A stretch of DNA of 64,000 nucleotides from a bacterium SCSIO 12741 (GCA_024398055.1 CP073749.1:1860594-1924593), one strand, 5' to 3'. Positions 26,461 to 35,162 are shown, counted from the first letter of the stretch. The notes: generated by a model from the letters alone, not told the origin. Translations and numbers: made by a program.

Positions 26461-26977
26461 GATACAAATATAACGAATGCTGTGGGCTGAGCCTCACCCC
26501 AAACAACCCGAAAAAACGCCTATTCGGAAAGGAGCGAAAGGGCGTCTTCAGGGTTTGTTTTCTGCTTCATGGCGAAGTCAGTGTTGATTTTCCGGTTCCA
26601 GGTGGGATGATCCGAAAAATGGATCTATTCAATTGCGCAATTCAAAAAGAACCGGAAAGTTGCGAGCAATTCTTCCTGGGAAGTTTCGGATAAACACACA
26701 GTAAGAAAAGAGCAATCACTAAAAGTTTAATCAATCCCGAGGCGGCCAGAAGGCTACCCGTTTGGAGCAACTAAATTACCAGTCCTCTTGGCGGCCAACA
26801 AAGAATTGGTTTTAATGCTTTGCAAACAGTCTCTGAAGCGGTTGTGATCCCAGTTTTAAGTTCGTTAGGAAATGGTTTCTGAAAGGTTACCAAATCAATT
26901 TGCAAATCTGTTTGGAGTGTTGGAGAAATATGTTTTAGATTTGCAGCCACTTTGGAAGTACGCTTCCGTCGTGAGTT
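26461..26977. other. 517-base gene-free stretch upstream of the tRNA gene
   Basis: No convincing reading frame is present. The only structure I see is a nested inverted repeat: TTTTCCGGTTC near 26588 pairs with GAACCGGAAA near 26650, enclosing a 12-base perfect palindrome AATTGCGCAATT. The remainder is AT-rich and may contain the tRNA promoter and decayed sequence. Confidence 0.5.
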
Positions 26978-27051
26978 GGGGATGTAGCTCAGCTGGCTAG
27001 AGCGCATGACTGGCAGTCATGAGGTCGTGGGTTCGACTCCCATCTTCTCCA
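26978..27051 (+). tRNA. tRNA-Ala (anticodon GGC)
   Basis: A cloverleaf can be drawn by eye. The acceptor 5' strand is GGGGATG, with CTTCTCC on the 3' side. The D arm is GCTC/GAGC. The anticodon stem is CATGA/TCATG with a seven-base loop CTGGCAG (anticodon GGC), and the T arm is GTGGG/CCCAT with loop TTCGACT. The discriminator is A and no complete CCA is encoded. One U-U mismatch occurs in the acceptor stem. It decodes alanine GCC/GCU codons. Confidence 0.93.
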
Positions 27052-27052
27052 C

Positions 27053-27101
27053 AAAACAGAGTGAGAGTGCGAGCGAGAGCGAGGACTTTCATTCTGTTTT
27101 T
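27053..27101 (+). terminator. tRNA transcript terminator
   Basis: AAAACAGAGTG (27053-27063) pairs with CATTCTGTTTT (27090-27100) through one G-U pair, followed by further T. A GAG-rich tract in the loop (GAGTGAGAGTGCGAG) has a partial complement just downstream (CACTCTCACTC), so a second fold is possible. Confidence 0.6.
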
Positions 27102-27169
27102 CTTCACTCTCACTCTCAAACTCGCGTCTGAATCCCTACATTTGTTTGGTAATCAACCTTATCAATACC

Positions 27170-27517
27170 ATGTTTGATTTTCAGAAACTGACCGTCTATC
27201 AAAAGGCTAAGCTCTTTCATTCTTTTATTCACGAAAAAATTCTTGAACCCAACAACCTTAAGCCCTATTATCGGGATCAATTAGGGCGAGCTTCATTAAG
27301 TGTGGCTTTGAATATTGCTGAAAGCAGCAGTCGTTTTACACCCAAATCCAGAAGAAACTTTATCGTAATTGCAAGAGGTTCGTTGTTTGAGTGCGTTGCC
27401 GTTTCTGAAATTCTACTAAATCGAGGATCTATTTCTGGAGAGCAGTACCAGGAACTATTCAACCAAGCCGACCAGCTCTCCCGAATGCTCTTCAAAATGA
27501 TTCGGAATTTGGAGTAG
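27170..27517 (+). CDS. Four-helix bundle protein (S23/IVP-like)
   Basis: From the ATG at 27170 the protein is 115 residues (MFDFQKLTVYQKAKLF). It fits the family of four-helix bundle proteins first seen encoded in 23S rRNA intervening sequences: a short FxxLxVYQKA start, a central QLGRASLSVALNIAESSSR, and the SLFECVAVSEIL helix. These occur widely as solitary genes in Bacteroidota and have no established function. It sits just after the tRNA terminator. Confidence 0.85.
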   Translation: MFDFQKLTVYQKAKLFHSFIHEKILEPNNLKPYYRDQLGRASLSVALNIAESSSRFTPKSRRNFIVIARGSLFECVAVSEILLNRGSISGEQYQELFNQADQLSRMLFKMIRNLE

Positions 27518-27769
27518 AGGTAGTTTTGTCGTAGCTCCAATTTAAGTAAAACGAACTCAGATCCGGAGGTGTTAGACTGCGCCGAGGCTGGGGATCTTTC
27601 AAAGTACTGACTTCCAAAACGACCATCTACGTGTAGCTTCTTTAGTCTGTATTTACACTATGAAACGCATTTGAACATCTATGAAATCGCATTGGCCTAC
27701 TGTGAATTTTCATGAAAGCAGCCTTATAGTGAGTAGTAAATTCAAGAGAAATTTTAAATCAATAATCTT

Positions 27770-29803
27770 ATGAAAAAGAAAATCACCCTATTGTCTATAG
27801 GTTTTGTGTTTTATGCCGGTCTCATATGGGGACAATCCTGGAGTAAAACAACTACTGCCGATAATATTCCGACCGGTTACGCCGGTACCATTGGACTTCC
27901 AGGACAAACAACTACGTATAAGGTAAGTGCTTTTGAAATTAAACCAGATGCTGCAGTTATAAATGAGACCAATCAAAGTTCGATTTACCCCTTTGGGACT
28001 TTGTACTCCGCGTATTCATTAGATTTTAATGAAGATTTAGGGGGGATTTTGTTTCCGATTGCTCAATTAAATAGTGTTTGGTTTAAGGCAACAGACCCTG
28101 ATGGAAAACTTTTGATGTCGAAGCGAGTAGAGCTGCCGACTTCATTTCTTTATTCCTTCCAACCTCCTTCAGGTGCTTTTTCACGTACTCATAGAGATTT
28201 TTTGACGATAAATAGTCTGCGCTACGATCGGAACGATATTTTAGTTTTTACCGGAAGTATTACTGGTTTTGAATACAATTCTAATAATATTCCATCCGGT
28301 GGTTCTCCTATTAAGTACGAAACGATGGTGGTAGGAACCTACAACCTGGCAACAAATCAGATTGAACTTGAGTACTTAGACAGTCCAACAAAAGTGGTAT
28401 GCTTTGCTAGTTGCAATACCTATCATATACATTCTAGTGGTAAGGGAGTCAATTATTTGCCAGAACATGAATTGTATCATGCCATTGGTGTTACCATGAA
28501 TTACCAAAACTCAAATACCTTCTACAAGGAAAATCCAATTGCTATTGTATTTGAGGTAGATTCCAAAGGAGCGATAAACATCATTAAAAAAGAGGCATTT
28601 GATTTTGAATATGCACCAACCGAAGTAGACCGATTCCTAACGGGCCATGGGACCGTTTCCGTAGGAGCTTATAAACCACCAACTCCTTATAGTACCAATT
28701 GTTCAGGGTATCCTTCTGCTGGATTTGGTTTGGGTGTTTTTAATTTTAAATACCTGAAATCGATGAATGAAACTCGGATTGGCTCCTATCGAGTTTCTTA
28801 TATGCCAGAATTTCAAATCAACCGTAGTTTTCCTAATACTATTGATCACCCAACCATTATGCAGGGTATGGCGAATGAAACGTTTGTAGCCTTTAATACT
28901 TTTCCAATTGGTGCCAATAATTACTCCGTTATTGGAAAATATGATTTGGACCTAAGTGGTTCTTCATTCATGGATATTAAGGTAGAGCCCAATCAGAATA
29001 TTGTAAGTTCAGCATTTCAATGGACTGACAAGAATACTCATGCCCAATTAGTCGTTAATATCGTGGGTGATTTGGGTCAAAAAAATTTTGGTTCAATGGG
29101 ATTAATTGATGTTCGGAAGACCAGCTTTCAAACTTCTCCCTTAAATGTTATTCAATTGTTTTCGGAAGACTATGGTCATTGGAGTACCAATATACGCACC
29201 ATGACAAATGTAACTGCGGTTGGAACCCTTCCTCCCAACGATCAAATGGACTATTACATAGCCGATGGTTTGTCCACAAGAACTGATTATTCGAGAGATC
29301 ATATTTACGGTATTAGTAATCAGGATTTTGATGCGGTTTGTCATGAGGATTTTCAAGCCGTATTGAATCCAGTTTGTTATGCAGAAGAAAGTCATGAAAA
29401 CGAGGTCAAGTGGCTTCAATTGAATAATTCACGCTATCCGATTGGAAACATGGTTAATTATACCGGCGCCCTTGTCACCGACGCACATGGAGAGATTTTC
29501 GATTGTGTTGAATATAGAACTCCTTCCGCTTCATATAAGACGGTCACATCTGCAGAAGATATTTCGCCAGAAATGATAAGTATAGAAATTGCGGTAAAGG
29601 AAATAGACCGCAATGTCTTTGTTTTCGAAAAAGGAGATGTGGTACTATCCAACGCAAGTTTTTTGGATATGAATGGGCGAGAATTAGAAGTTTCTCGGAA
29701 TGGTAAGATGTATGATTTAAGTTTTCTTCCCAAGGGAATGTATGTTGTACAGCTCCATTTTGAAGATCAATCAGTCTTCAGTAGAAAATTGATGGTGCGC
29801 TAA
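27770..29803 (+). CDS. Large secreted protein with T9SS tail, unknown function
   Basis: A 677-residue exported protein with a signal peptide ending LIWGQ. The body has no family I recognise; it contains repeated DLD, Tyr/Asn-rich beta segments and several Cys (CFASCNTYH, NPVCYAEE). The final ~75 residues (FLDMNGRELEVSRNGKMYDL, then LPKGMYVVQLHFED) resemble a T9SS type A sorting domain. Its base composition is more AT-rich than the neighbouring housekeeping genes, consistent with an accessory surface gene. A strong hairpin terminator follows. Confidence 0.65.
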   Translation: MKKKITLLSIGFVFYAGLIWGQSWSKTTTADNIPTGYAGTIGLPGQTTTYKVSAFEIKPDAAVINETNQSSIYPFGTLYSAYSLDFNEDLGGILFPIAQLNSVWFKATDPDGKLLMSKRVELPTSFLYSFQPPSGAFSRTHRDFLTINSLRYDRNDILVFTGSITGFEYNSNNIPSGGSPIKYETMVVGTYNLATNQIELEYLDSPTKVVCFASCNTYHIHSSGKGVNYLPEHELYHAIGVTMNYQNSNTFYKENPIAIVFEVDSKGAINIIKKEAFDFEYAPTEVDRFLTGHGTVSVGAYKPPTPYSTNCSGYPSAGFGLGVFNFKYLKSMNETRIGSYRVSYMPEFQINRSFPNTIDHPTIMQGMANETFVAFNTFPIGANNYSVIGKYDLDLSGSSFMDIKVEPNQNIVSSAFQWTDKNTHAQLVVNIVGDLGQKNFGSMGLIDVRKTSFQTSPLNVIQLFSEDYGHWSTNIRTMTNVTAVGTLPPNDQMDYYIADGLSTRTDYSRDHIYGISNQDFDAVCHEDFQAVLNPVCYAEESHENEVKWLQLNNSRYPIGNMVNYTGALVTDAHGEIFDCVEYRTPSASYKTVTSAEDISPEMISIEIAVKEIDRNVFVFEKGDVVLSNASFLDMNGRELEVSRNGKMYDLSFLPKGMYVVQLHFEDQSVFSRKLMVR

Positions 29804-29842
29804 TTTTGAGTATTAAATAGACAACCATCCCAGAGACACCAC

Positions 29843-29893
29843 AAAACAGGTTCGAGAACGAGTGCGGTAGTACGAAGACTCGGACCTGTTTTT
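29843..29893 (+). terminator. Rho-independent terminator of the T9SS gene
   Basis: AAAACAGGTTCGAG (29843-29856) pairs with CTCGGACCTGTTTTT (29879-29893), with one U-G wobble and a 22-base loop, ending in a T-tract. It lies 40 bases after the stop of the 677-residue protein gene. Confidence 0.65.
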
Positions 29894-29969
29894 CTTTGTA
29901 CTTGTCCACATCCTCGTTCTGAATGGTCATTTTGGGGTGTTATTCGCAATTTAGAGTTCTGGTATTTCC

Positions 29970-30026
29970 TTAACTCTCAATAAAAGAGACAATTTCCCCG
30001 GTCAATTTTTCGGTATTTATTTTCTG
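29970..30026 (-). pseudogene. Relic of a tetR C-terminus
   Basis: Read on the minus strand, this stretch encodes QKINTEKLTGEIVSFIES and a stop. The intact tetR gene at 31041 ends QEINAKKLTEEIVSFIESQG. Fourteen of 18 residues match, and many base differences are silent. The rest of the copy is missing: the T9SS gene at 30039 begins its 3' end about 12 bases away. I infer the remnant of a second, diverged tetR gene cut off by a rearrangement. Confidence 0.65.
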
Positions 30027-30038
30027 GTGAGCTGACCA

Positions 30039-30941
30039 CTACCGCACATAAACTTTCTGGTACACGGTTTCTTCGGGAGAGGTTGCCAGGATGAAGTATA
30101 GCCCATTTTGTAGGTTGGAAGTGGATAAACTTGTGGACTCCTCTTGGGTATCAAAGCTTTTTAGCTCACGGCCATCTGTGCTTAGGAGGGTTATGTGCAA
30201 TTCTTGATGCCCCTGGTTTGAGATTTCAATTCTTTCTGGAAAAACGTGGATCGAATGAGAGGACTTGACCGGATTTAAATCTTGATTGCTCAGTGGGACC
30301 GGTGCTTTTCGTAAGCAAGGGCATTCATTGCAAAAAAGTGTTTGGCCCTGTTTGCTGTAGCAGGTCAATTGAACCATTTGCCGTCCCCATTCCCCAAATA
30401 TTTCATAGGGGAAATTGCTGAAGGCGCCAATTCCTTCAACGATTCTTTGATGCACACCATTGGGGTAATGGATGGTTTGAATTCGTCTTGTAACACCCAT
30501 AATGGTTTCATATTCAATGGATACCTGAGCGTATTTCAAAGTATTGGGATCGAGGACACTATCCCCTTTTTGGAGGTTGTAATTCAAATAAGGAACATCC
30601 TTGTTGTTTTTCCATCGGTAAACCATTCTTTGGGTGGTATCCTCTCGAAGATATACGATGAACCTTGAGCCATTTACCTGACTGCATTTCAGGGGATCGT
30701 TCCCTCTTCCGGCTTTGGTGAGATATGAATTTATTTTCCAGTATTTATGGGATTGGATGGTGGTGTCCTTTTCTACATAGCAGAGCTTTTCTCCGAAACA
30801 TTCATCGCCGCCGTAGTATCTACCCTCTTTTATAATCCAAAAGCTGGTGGTGTCTAAGTCAAGTGGGATGTAACGGTGGGTTTGGGTAAAGGCAACAGTT
30901 TGTAATAAAATGAATAGAAAAGTAAAGATGGATCCTTTCAT
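30039..30941 (-). CDS. Secreted protein with T9SS tail, unknown function
   Basis: A 300-residue exported protein with a signal peptide ending VAFTQ. The middle part is beta-rich with paired cysteines (DECFGEKLCYVEKD, LTCYSKQGQTLFCNECPCLRK) and no recognisable enzyme motif. The last ~75 residues (HSIHVFPERIEISNQGHQ, then LQNGLYFILATSPEE and the final VYQKVYVR) form a T9SS sorting domain. It lies between the intact tetR gene and the tetR relic, suggesting insertion into a tetR repeat. Confidence 0.65.
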   Translation of the reverse strand: MKGSIFTFLFILLQTVAFTQTHRYIPLDLDTTSFWIIKEGRYYGGDECFGEKLCYVEKDTTIQSHKYWKINSYLTKAGRGNDPLKCSQVNGSRFIVYLREDTTQRMVYRWKNNKDVPYLNYNLQKGDSVLDPNTLKYAQVSIEYETIMGVTRRIQTIHYPNGVHQRIVEGIGAFSNFPYEIFGEWGRQMVQLTCYSKQGQTLFCNECPCLRKAPVPLSNQDLNPVKSSHSIHVFPERIEISNQGHQELHITLLSTDGRELKSFDTQEESTSLSTSNLQNGLYFILATSPEETVYQKVYVR

Positions 30942-31040
30942 GGCTGAGGTTTTTGAGGTTTGGTTTACTAAATTAACAACAGCAATTTTCCATGGGTTGG
31001 CTGATTGCTACGTATGGGCACCGGGGTATTCCGTTGGTGC

Positions 31041-31636
31041 TCAACCCTTCAATTTCCCTTGACTCTCAATAAAGGAAACAATCTCTTCGGTCAATTTTTT
31101 GGCATTTATTTCTTGAGGAATGAAGGCTGAGCGAAGAAGGGTGATTGCGGAAGTCATTTCGCACAGAAGGGAGATGTGGGGGTAATCCTCACCCACGATT
31201 CTGATAATCACTTCTCGAAAGTTTTCCATCGTGTAGCCGGCTTTTACCACTTCTTCTATTCCTGGATCGGAACGCATGGCGGAAATAAGTCCGGGCACCA
31301 AGTCGGGCTTTTCCTGTGCGCTTTTACATCGGGGAGCTACCAGTGCCCGTAAATCGGAAATGGGGTCCTCGGTGACTGGAGCAACCGGAGTGGGCATAAT
31401 TTTGATGGCTTCAATGATCAAGTTCTCCTTGGTGGGCCAGCGTCTATAAATAGCACCGGTTCCACATCCGGCCTTGGTGGCCACGTCTTGAACCCGAAAA
31501 CGGTCAAACCCTACTTCAACCAACAAACTGGCTGCTGCTTTTAATATGGCATCTGTTCGGCTTTGGTCGCGTTTGCGCCCCTTGTGTTCTCAGCAGGTAC
31601 CTTGGTCTCTTTGGAATCCGTGTCTTGTTCTTTCAT
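31041..31636 (-). CDS. TetR family regulator, apparently frameshifted near the N-terminus
   Basis: The body shows the TetR helix-turn-helix (GFDRFRVQDVATKAGCGTGA, then IYRRWPTKENLI) and a C-terminal ligand domain ending IVSFIESQGKLKG. In its own frame the body has no ATG; upstream sequence KGRKRDQSRTDAILKAAASL is clearly the missing first helix. An ATG at 31636 (MKEQDTDSKETKVPAEN) lies in another frame. One additional base in the C4 run at 31578-31581 would join them. It faces the 187-residue protein gene across a region with palindromic operators, so it probably represses that gene and itself. Confidence 0.75.
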
Positions 31637-31680
31637 AGGAAATGCTTCGGCATGTTCAAGATAAAATGAGAGTCCAAATT

Positions 31681-31746
31681 TAATTACGGAAATCTAAATT
31701 TCTAAAAATAATTACGGAAATGCTTGTTCCCGGAAATAGTCATTTC
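31681..31746. promoter_or_regulatory. Candidate TetR operators: two GAAATnnnnATTTC palindromes
   Basis: GAAATCTAAATTTC (31689-31702) and GAAATAGTCATTTC (31733-31746) are identical palindromes apart from the 4-base spacer. A 13-base direct repeat TAATTACGGAAAT also occurs at 31681 and 31709. All lie in the divergent gap between tetR and the 187-residue protein gene, the expected place for TetR sites. Confidence 0.55.
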
Positions 31747-31784
31747 TAATATTGTCCTCGAAATAATTCCAAAACAGAAAAAAG

Positions 31785-32348
31785 ATGAAATTAGAATTGA
31801 ACTTAGAAGCGAACAGTTTTATGGATTTTGCAGTTGGCAAAGTGACTAAGGGAATGGAAGAACAGGTGTTTCAAGAGTACTTTCCGGCGGTTGGCGCAGT
31901 TTTAAAAGAATTGGAGATCCGTTCTCTACGATCCTTTGCAGTATTGGAAACCAACTTAGAGGGAATAAAGCCGGAGCAAGGAGCCTTCACCTATTTTAAA
32001 AATCCGGATTTCTACCATGATTTTATGAATGACCCTCGATTTGTAAAGGTTAGACCTCTGCGAGACGCGGCAATGCCCCTCTTAAATGATGGGAACATGT
32101 TTGAGCTTCCTCAGCAGTCTATTGAATTGGATTCAGAAAACGAATATGCTTTGGTTCTTTCCACCGAGCACCTCTTGCAGGGATCGCCTTTGATGGAGTT
32201 GAACCTGGCGGAAAATAGTCCCAACAAATACTACGATGGAAGAACTTTGGCCATGTATCCATGGAGTGACGAGGCTCAAGCCTTATTGGCCTCAGATCCG
32301 GATGGCGTTATTGTTTTCCGCATTCGCTTTTTCCCGATCCAAAACTAA
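31785..32348 (+). CDS. Unknown cytosolic protein controlled by adjacent TetR
   Basis: A 187-residue protein without signal peptide or membrane segment. The first half (FMDFAVGKVTKGMEEQVFQE, then FTYFKNPDFYHDFMND) has a ferredoxin-like alpha/beta pattern like dimeric alpha-beta barrel (monooxygenase/DUF1330-type) proteins; the second half may repeat that fold (YALVLSTEHLLQGS, then VIVFRIRFFPIQ). No catalytic residues can be named. Its promoter overlaps the TetR operator candidates. A strong terminator separates it from the convergent CrtC-like gene. Confidence 0.55.
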   Translation: MKLELNLEANSFMDFAVGKVTKGMEEQVFQEYFPAVGAVLKELEIRSLRSFAVLETNLEGIKPEQGAFTYFKNPDFYHDFMNDPRFVKVRPLRDAAMPLLNDGNMFELPQQSIELDSENEYALVLSTEHLLQGSPLMELNLAENSPNKYYDGRTLAMYPWSDEAQALLASDPDGVIVFRIRFFPIQN

Positions 32349-32428
32349 GGTGCTTTCCTAATAGATGAGCTCATCCTGGCTCGAGAAGAGTTGCCATACT
32401 TTTAGCAACCACCAAGGCACGGTATAAA

Positions 32429-32460
32429 AAAGCCCGAGCGGATAACTTTGCTCGGGCTTT
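32429..32460. terminator. Bidirectional terminator
   Basis: AAAGCCCGAGC (32429-32439) and GCTCGGGCTTT (32450-32460) form an 11-bp perfect stem with a 10-base loop and A/T flanks on both sides, between two convergent genes. Confidence 0.8.
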
Positions 32461-32481
32461 CGCACATGGGTTTCTATCCCA

Positions 32482-33600
32482 CTAATTTTGATTCGGGCCG
32501 TAGGGTGCATTTTGCATGGCTCGAATATCTCCCGATTCGTTCACAGAGATTCCAACCACTTCACCGGTTTCCTCATTGATAAGTTTACCGGCTCCTTCGA
32601 AAAGTCCATAGCCTTCAATCAACCCACCTTCAATCGGTACATTAAGAGTTGGAAATTGCATGAACTCTTTTTTGTTCATAGGCTCCACCGTAAATGTTTT
32701 CGACCCCTCAATTTCGATTGGGAATTCGTAGGTCCATCCCCAAGAGCACCAGGTTTTGGTCACATCAGACTGTACGTAACCATTTTGAATCACCTTTACT
32801 CCTGAGAAGTACTGTACGTTTCCATCAGCATCGCGGTACAATCCTTCCTGATGACCATTGAAGAAGTTGTATAAGTGCATGGTTGCACCATTGTTGAAAC
32901 GGAAGGAAGCCCATTCCCAGAATAGAGTACTAAAATCTCCCCATTGTCTGTCTACCCAGGCACGACCGTGTACATCCAACACCTTTTCGATGGAAGTATC
33001 CTCATTTTTCAAGGTCAACTTTCCGGATAGATTACAGTTTGGAAGAGAGTAGTAATAGCTAAAATCGTCTTCAGCACCTTGTTGGATAAATCCTTCAATA
33101 CCCAATTTGTCTTTGTGCCACAATGCGTCACTACAGTTGCTTAGGGTGAAGTCCCAATCCGAATCGTTGGAAGTGAATTTCAAATGCATGGTGTCTTCAT
33201 CGAAGTTCCAATCCACCGAAGCACCTTTACCATCATCGGCTGTAATGCGGTTCTCATCCGGATCATAATAATCCTGCATGTCCATAACGGTAAGCCCCAT
33301 CGGCACTCTTACCTTTTTTTGGTTGTAGTCGGTAATGGTAGCAGTAAGTCCGATCACTGCCTTCTCCATCGGTAAAACTTCTCCCAAAAGACCTTGCTGA
33401 ATATTGCTTCCTCTAAATCCTGATACCGAAAGGAACATAAAGTAGGGGTTGCCTTCTGCATCGTGTACCACAGTGGTTACGTACCACCATTCAAAAGTTT
33501 TCGCACTCATTCTTTCGTGCGGAGTCCATTCTTCCCAAATGCTTCTCATTGTAGATTCGGGATTCTTTACGTCAAACTTTAAGGGTTCAAACTTTGCCAT
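32482..33600 (-). CDS. CrtC/AttH-like lipocalin-fold protein
   Basis: A 372-residue soluble protein. The EWWYVTTVVHDAEGNPYFMF block near residue 38, the central VHGRAWVDRQWGDF, and the FWEWASFRFNNGATMHLYNF stretch are the signature of the hydroxyneurosporene synthase (CrtC)/AttH double-lipocalin fold. Family members act on hydrophobic substrates such as carotenoids (hydratase) or lipids, but no carotenoid genes are nearby, so the substrate is open. The gene faces an AraC regulator at its 5' side and a TetR-controlled gene at its 3' side. Confidence 0.75.
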   Translation of the reverse strand: MAKFEPLKFDVKNPESTMRSIWEEWTPHERMSAKTFEWWYVTTVVHDAEGNPYFMFLSVSGFRGSNIQQGLLGEVLPMEKAVIGLTATITDYNQKKVRVPMGLTVMDMQDYYDPDENRITADDGKGASVDWNFDEDTMHLKFTSNDSDWDFTLSNCSDALWHKDKLGIEGFIQQGAEDDFSYYYSLPNCNLSGKLTLKNEDTSIEKVLDVHGRAWVDRQWGDFSTLFWEWASFRFNNGATMHLYNFFNGHQEGLYRDADGNVQYFSGVKVIQNGYVQSDVTKTWCSWGWTYEFPIEIEGSKTFTVEPMNKKEFMQFPTLNVPIEGGLIEGYGLFEGAGKLINEETGEVVGISVNESGDIRAMQNAPYGPNQN

Positions 33601-33696
33601 GATTCTAAATTTTTAGTAACGATTGTTTATCGATACAAAGGTGAATAGAGGCAAAGGCCTAGGTGTTATACAGAAAACGGGCTAGCTTATAGATTT

Positions 33697-34599
33697 TCAG
33701 GAATTCAACTGATCGCGGTATTGCCGGGGAGAAAGCCCTGTGTGTTTTTTGTAGAATAGGCTTAAGTGCTGTAGGCTACTAAAGGAAAATTCAAATCCAA
33801 TTTGCTCAATGGTCAAATTGGGATTGGAGAATTGAATTTTAAGCGCCAACACTGTGGTTTCGTTAATCAACTTCATGGCACTTTTTCCAAACGTCTTTTT
33901 TACTGATTCGCTGAGGTGATTAGGTGTAATAAAAAGCTCCTTGGCATAAAAACCTACGGTACGCTCGGTTTGGCAATTTTGCTTGACCGATTTTAAAAAG
34001 GCATAGGCGATGTGTTGAGATCGGGAGATTTTACCCGTAAAGTTCTGCTGACATTGCTCGGTATTGGCCAGCTCATAAACCATGGCCATAAAAAGATGAA
34101 AAGTAACTTCAGCCTTATAGGCATTTTTAAAGTCCTCCTTGTTTCGTCTCTTCAGTTCCAGGGCAATGCAATTGAGGCTTTCGGTCTCGCTATTATTTAG
34201 GGTGATGTGGCTTGGAGTTTTAAAGACGAGCGACTCTAAAACTTTCAAGCCCTTGTTTTGAAACTGGTAGCGGGTGAATAGTTCGGGCATAAAGTTGATG
34301 ACCACCATTTTTTCCAATGTATTCACCTTTTTAATCTGAACCAGGCTATCCGCTGTAATTATGGCCACGTCATTGTTCGATAAATGGTAGTCCATTAAAT
34401 CCATCTGAATCTGAAAATTTCCAGAGATCACAAAGGCTATAGAAAAGTACTTCGATCGGAAAGGTGGAATTGCGCAGAGTAAGTCCTGGTCAGAATTCTT
34501 AAACTCATACACATGCAACTCATCCGATTGCAAGGGTTCATTTAGGATACGAACCATGTTGGCAATATCCTGAGAAATTGGACCTTTCAGATTAGACAT
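33697..34599 (-). CDS. AraC family transcriptional regulator
   Basis: From the ATG at 34599 the protein has 300 residues. An N-terminal cupin-like sensing domain (FSIAFVISGNFQIQMDLMDY) is followed by a C-terminal AraC helix-turn-helix pair (YAKELFITPNHLSESVKKTF, then IGFEFSFSSLQHLSLFYKKH and GLSPRQYRDQL). It lies on the same strand about 100 bases downstream of nothing but upstream of the CrtC-like gene, so it is the most likely regulator of that gene. The ligand is unknown. Confidence 0.85.
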   Translation of the reverse strand: MSNLKGPISQDIANMVRILNEPLQSDELHVYEFKNSDQDLLCAIPPFRSKYFSIAFVISGNFQIQMDLMDYHLSNNDVAIITADSLVQIKKVNTLEKMVVINFMPELFTRYQFQNKGLKVLESLVFKTPSHITLNNSETESLNCIALELKRRNKEDFKNAYKAEVTFHLFMAMVYELANTEQCQQNFTGKISRSQHIAYAFLKSVKQNCQTERTVGFYAKELFITPNHLSESVKKTFGKSAMKLINETTVLALKIQFSNPNLTIEQIGFEFSFSSLQHLSLFYKKHTGLSPRQYRDQLNS

Positions 34600-34772
34600 A
34601 CGGGGAATGCCGAATTTATTGGGTGTTATTTTGACTTCCTGATTGCTCCCAACGGAGTTCAAGCGGAAGGTACAATTTTATTCCTCCTTCAGATCTCCTG
34701 TTGAGCCCCGGCTAACGGACAAATTCGGCACTCCCCATAAATTGAGGACCGGTGGTGATGAGAGCCAATTAA

Positions 34773-35162
34773 TTAACCCATCGCAACCATAATCCAGCAA
34801 ACCAAATTGGCAGAACCTAGTACTATCTCGAAGCCGAGTCCCTGAACAATTTGCTTATTGGGCCTACCATCTGTCATCATTCCAAATATTCTACCCACGG
34901 CAAATCCCAAGAAAATAAGTGCACCTACCATAAAGGACGAATGAGCGAGCTGAGGCAAAAGGATGCCGAGAAACAGGAGCAATCCACCTACCAGCATAAC
35001 GGCACTAACTCCTCTCATTTCATTGAGAAGATCCACGTTGTTGTCGATGGTGATACCTGAATTTTTTAAGTAAGTCTTTATCGGATTGAACAGACGCATG
35101 CTGCCTACAAATACCAATAAGGTTCCTGAAAGTCCCAAGGTTGCCATTTTTACGATTTCCAT
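34773..35162 (-). CDS. DUF4345-like membrane protein
   Basis: From the ATG at 35162 (MEIVKMATLGLSGTLLVFVG) the protein has 129 residues and four hydrophobic helices. The segment LNEMRGVSAVMLVGGLLLFL and the following GFAVGRIFGMMTDGRPNK match DUF4345, a small Bacteroidota and proteobacterial membrane family of unknown function. It follows the WYL regulator by 59 bases on the same strand, so that regulator may control it. Confidence 0.7.
   Translation of the reverse strand: MEIVKMATLGLSGTLLVFVGSMRLFNPIKTYLKNSGITIDNNVDLLNEMRGVSAVMLVGGLLLFLGILLPQLAHSSFMVGALIFLGFAVGRIFGMMTDGRPNKQIVQGLGFEIVLGSANLVCWIMVAMG

Noticed and set aside
26978-27051. tRNA-associated integrative element boundary
   Set aside because: No integrase gene and no second copy of the tRNA 3' end was found nearby in this window.
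27053-27130. Possible CRISPR-like or microsatellite repeat in the GAG-rich region after the tRNA
   Set aside because: No regular spacer/repeat unit; it is explained by a terminator hairpin plus a short GAG-rich tract.
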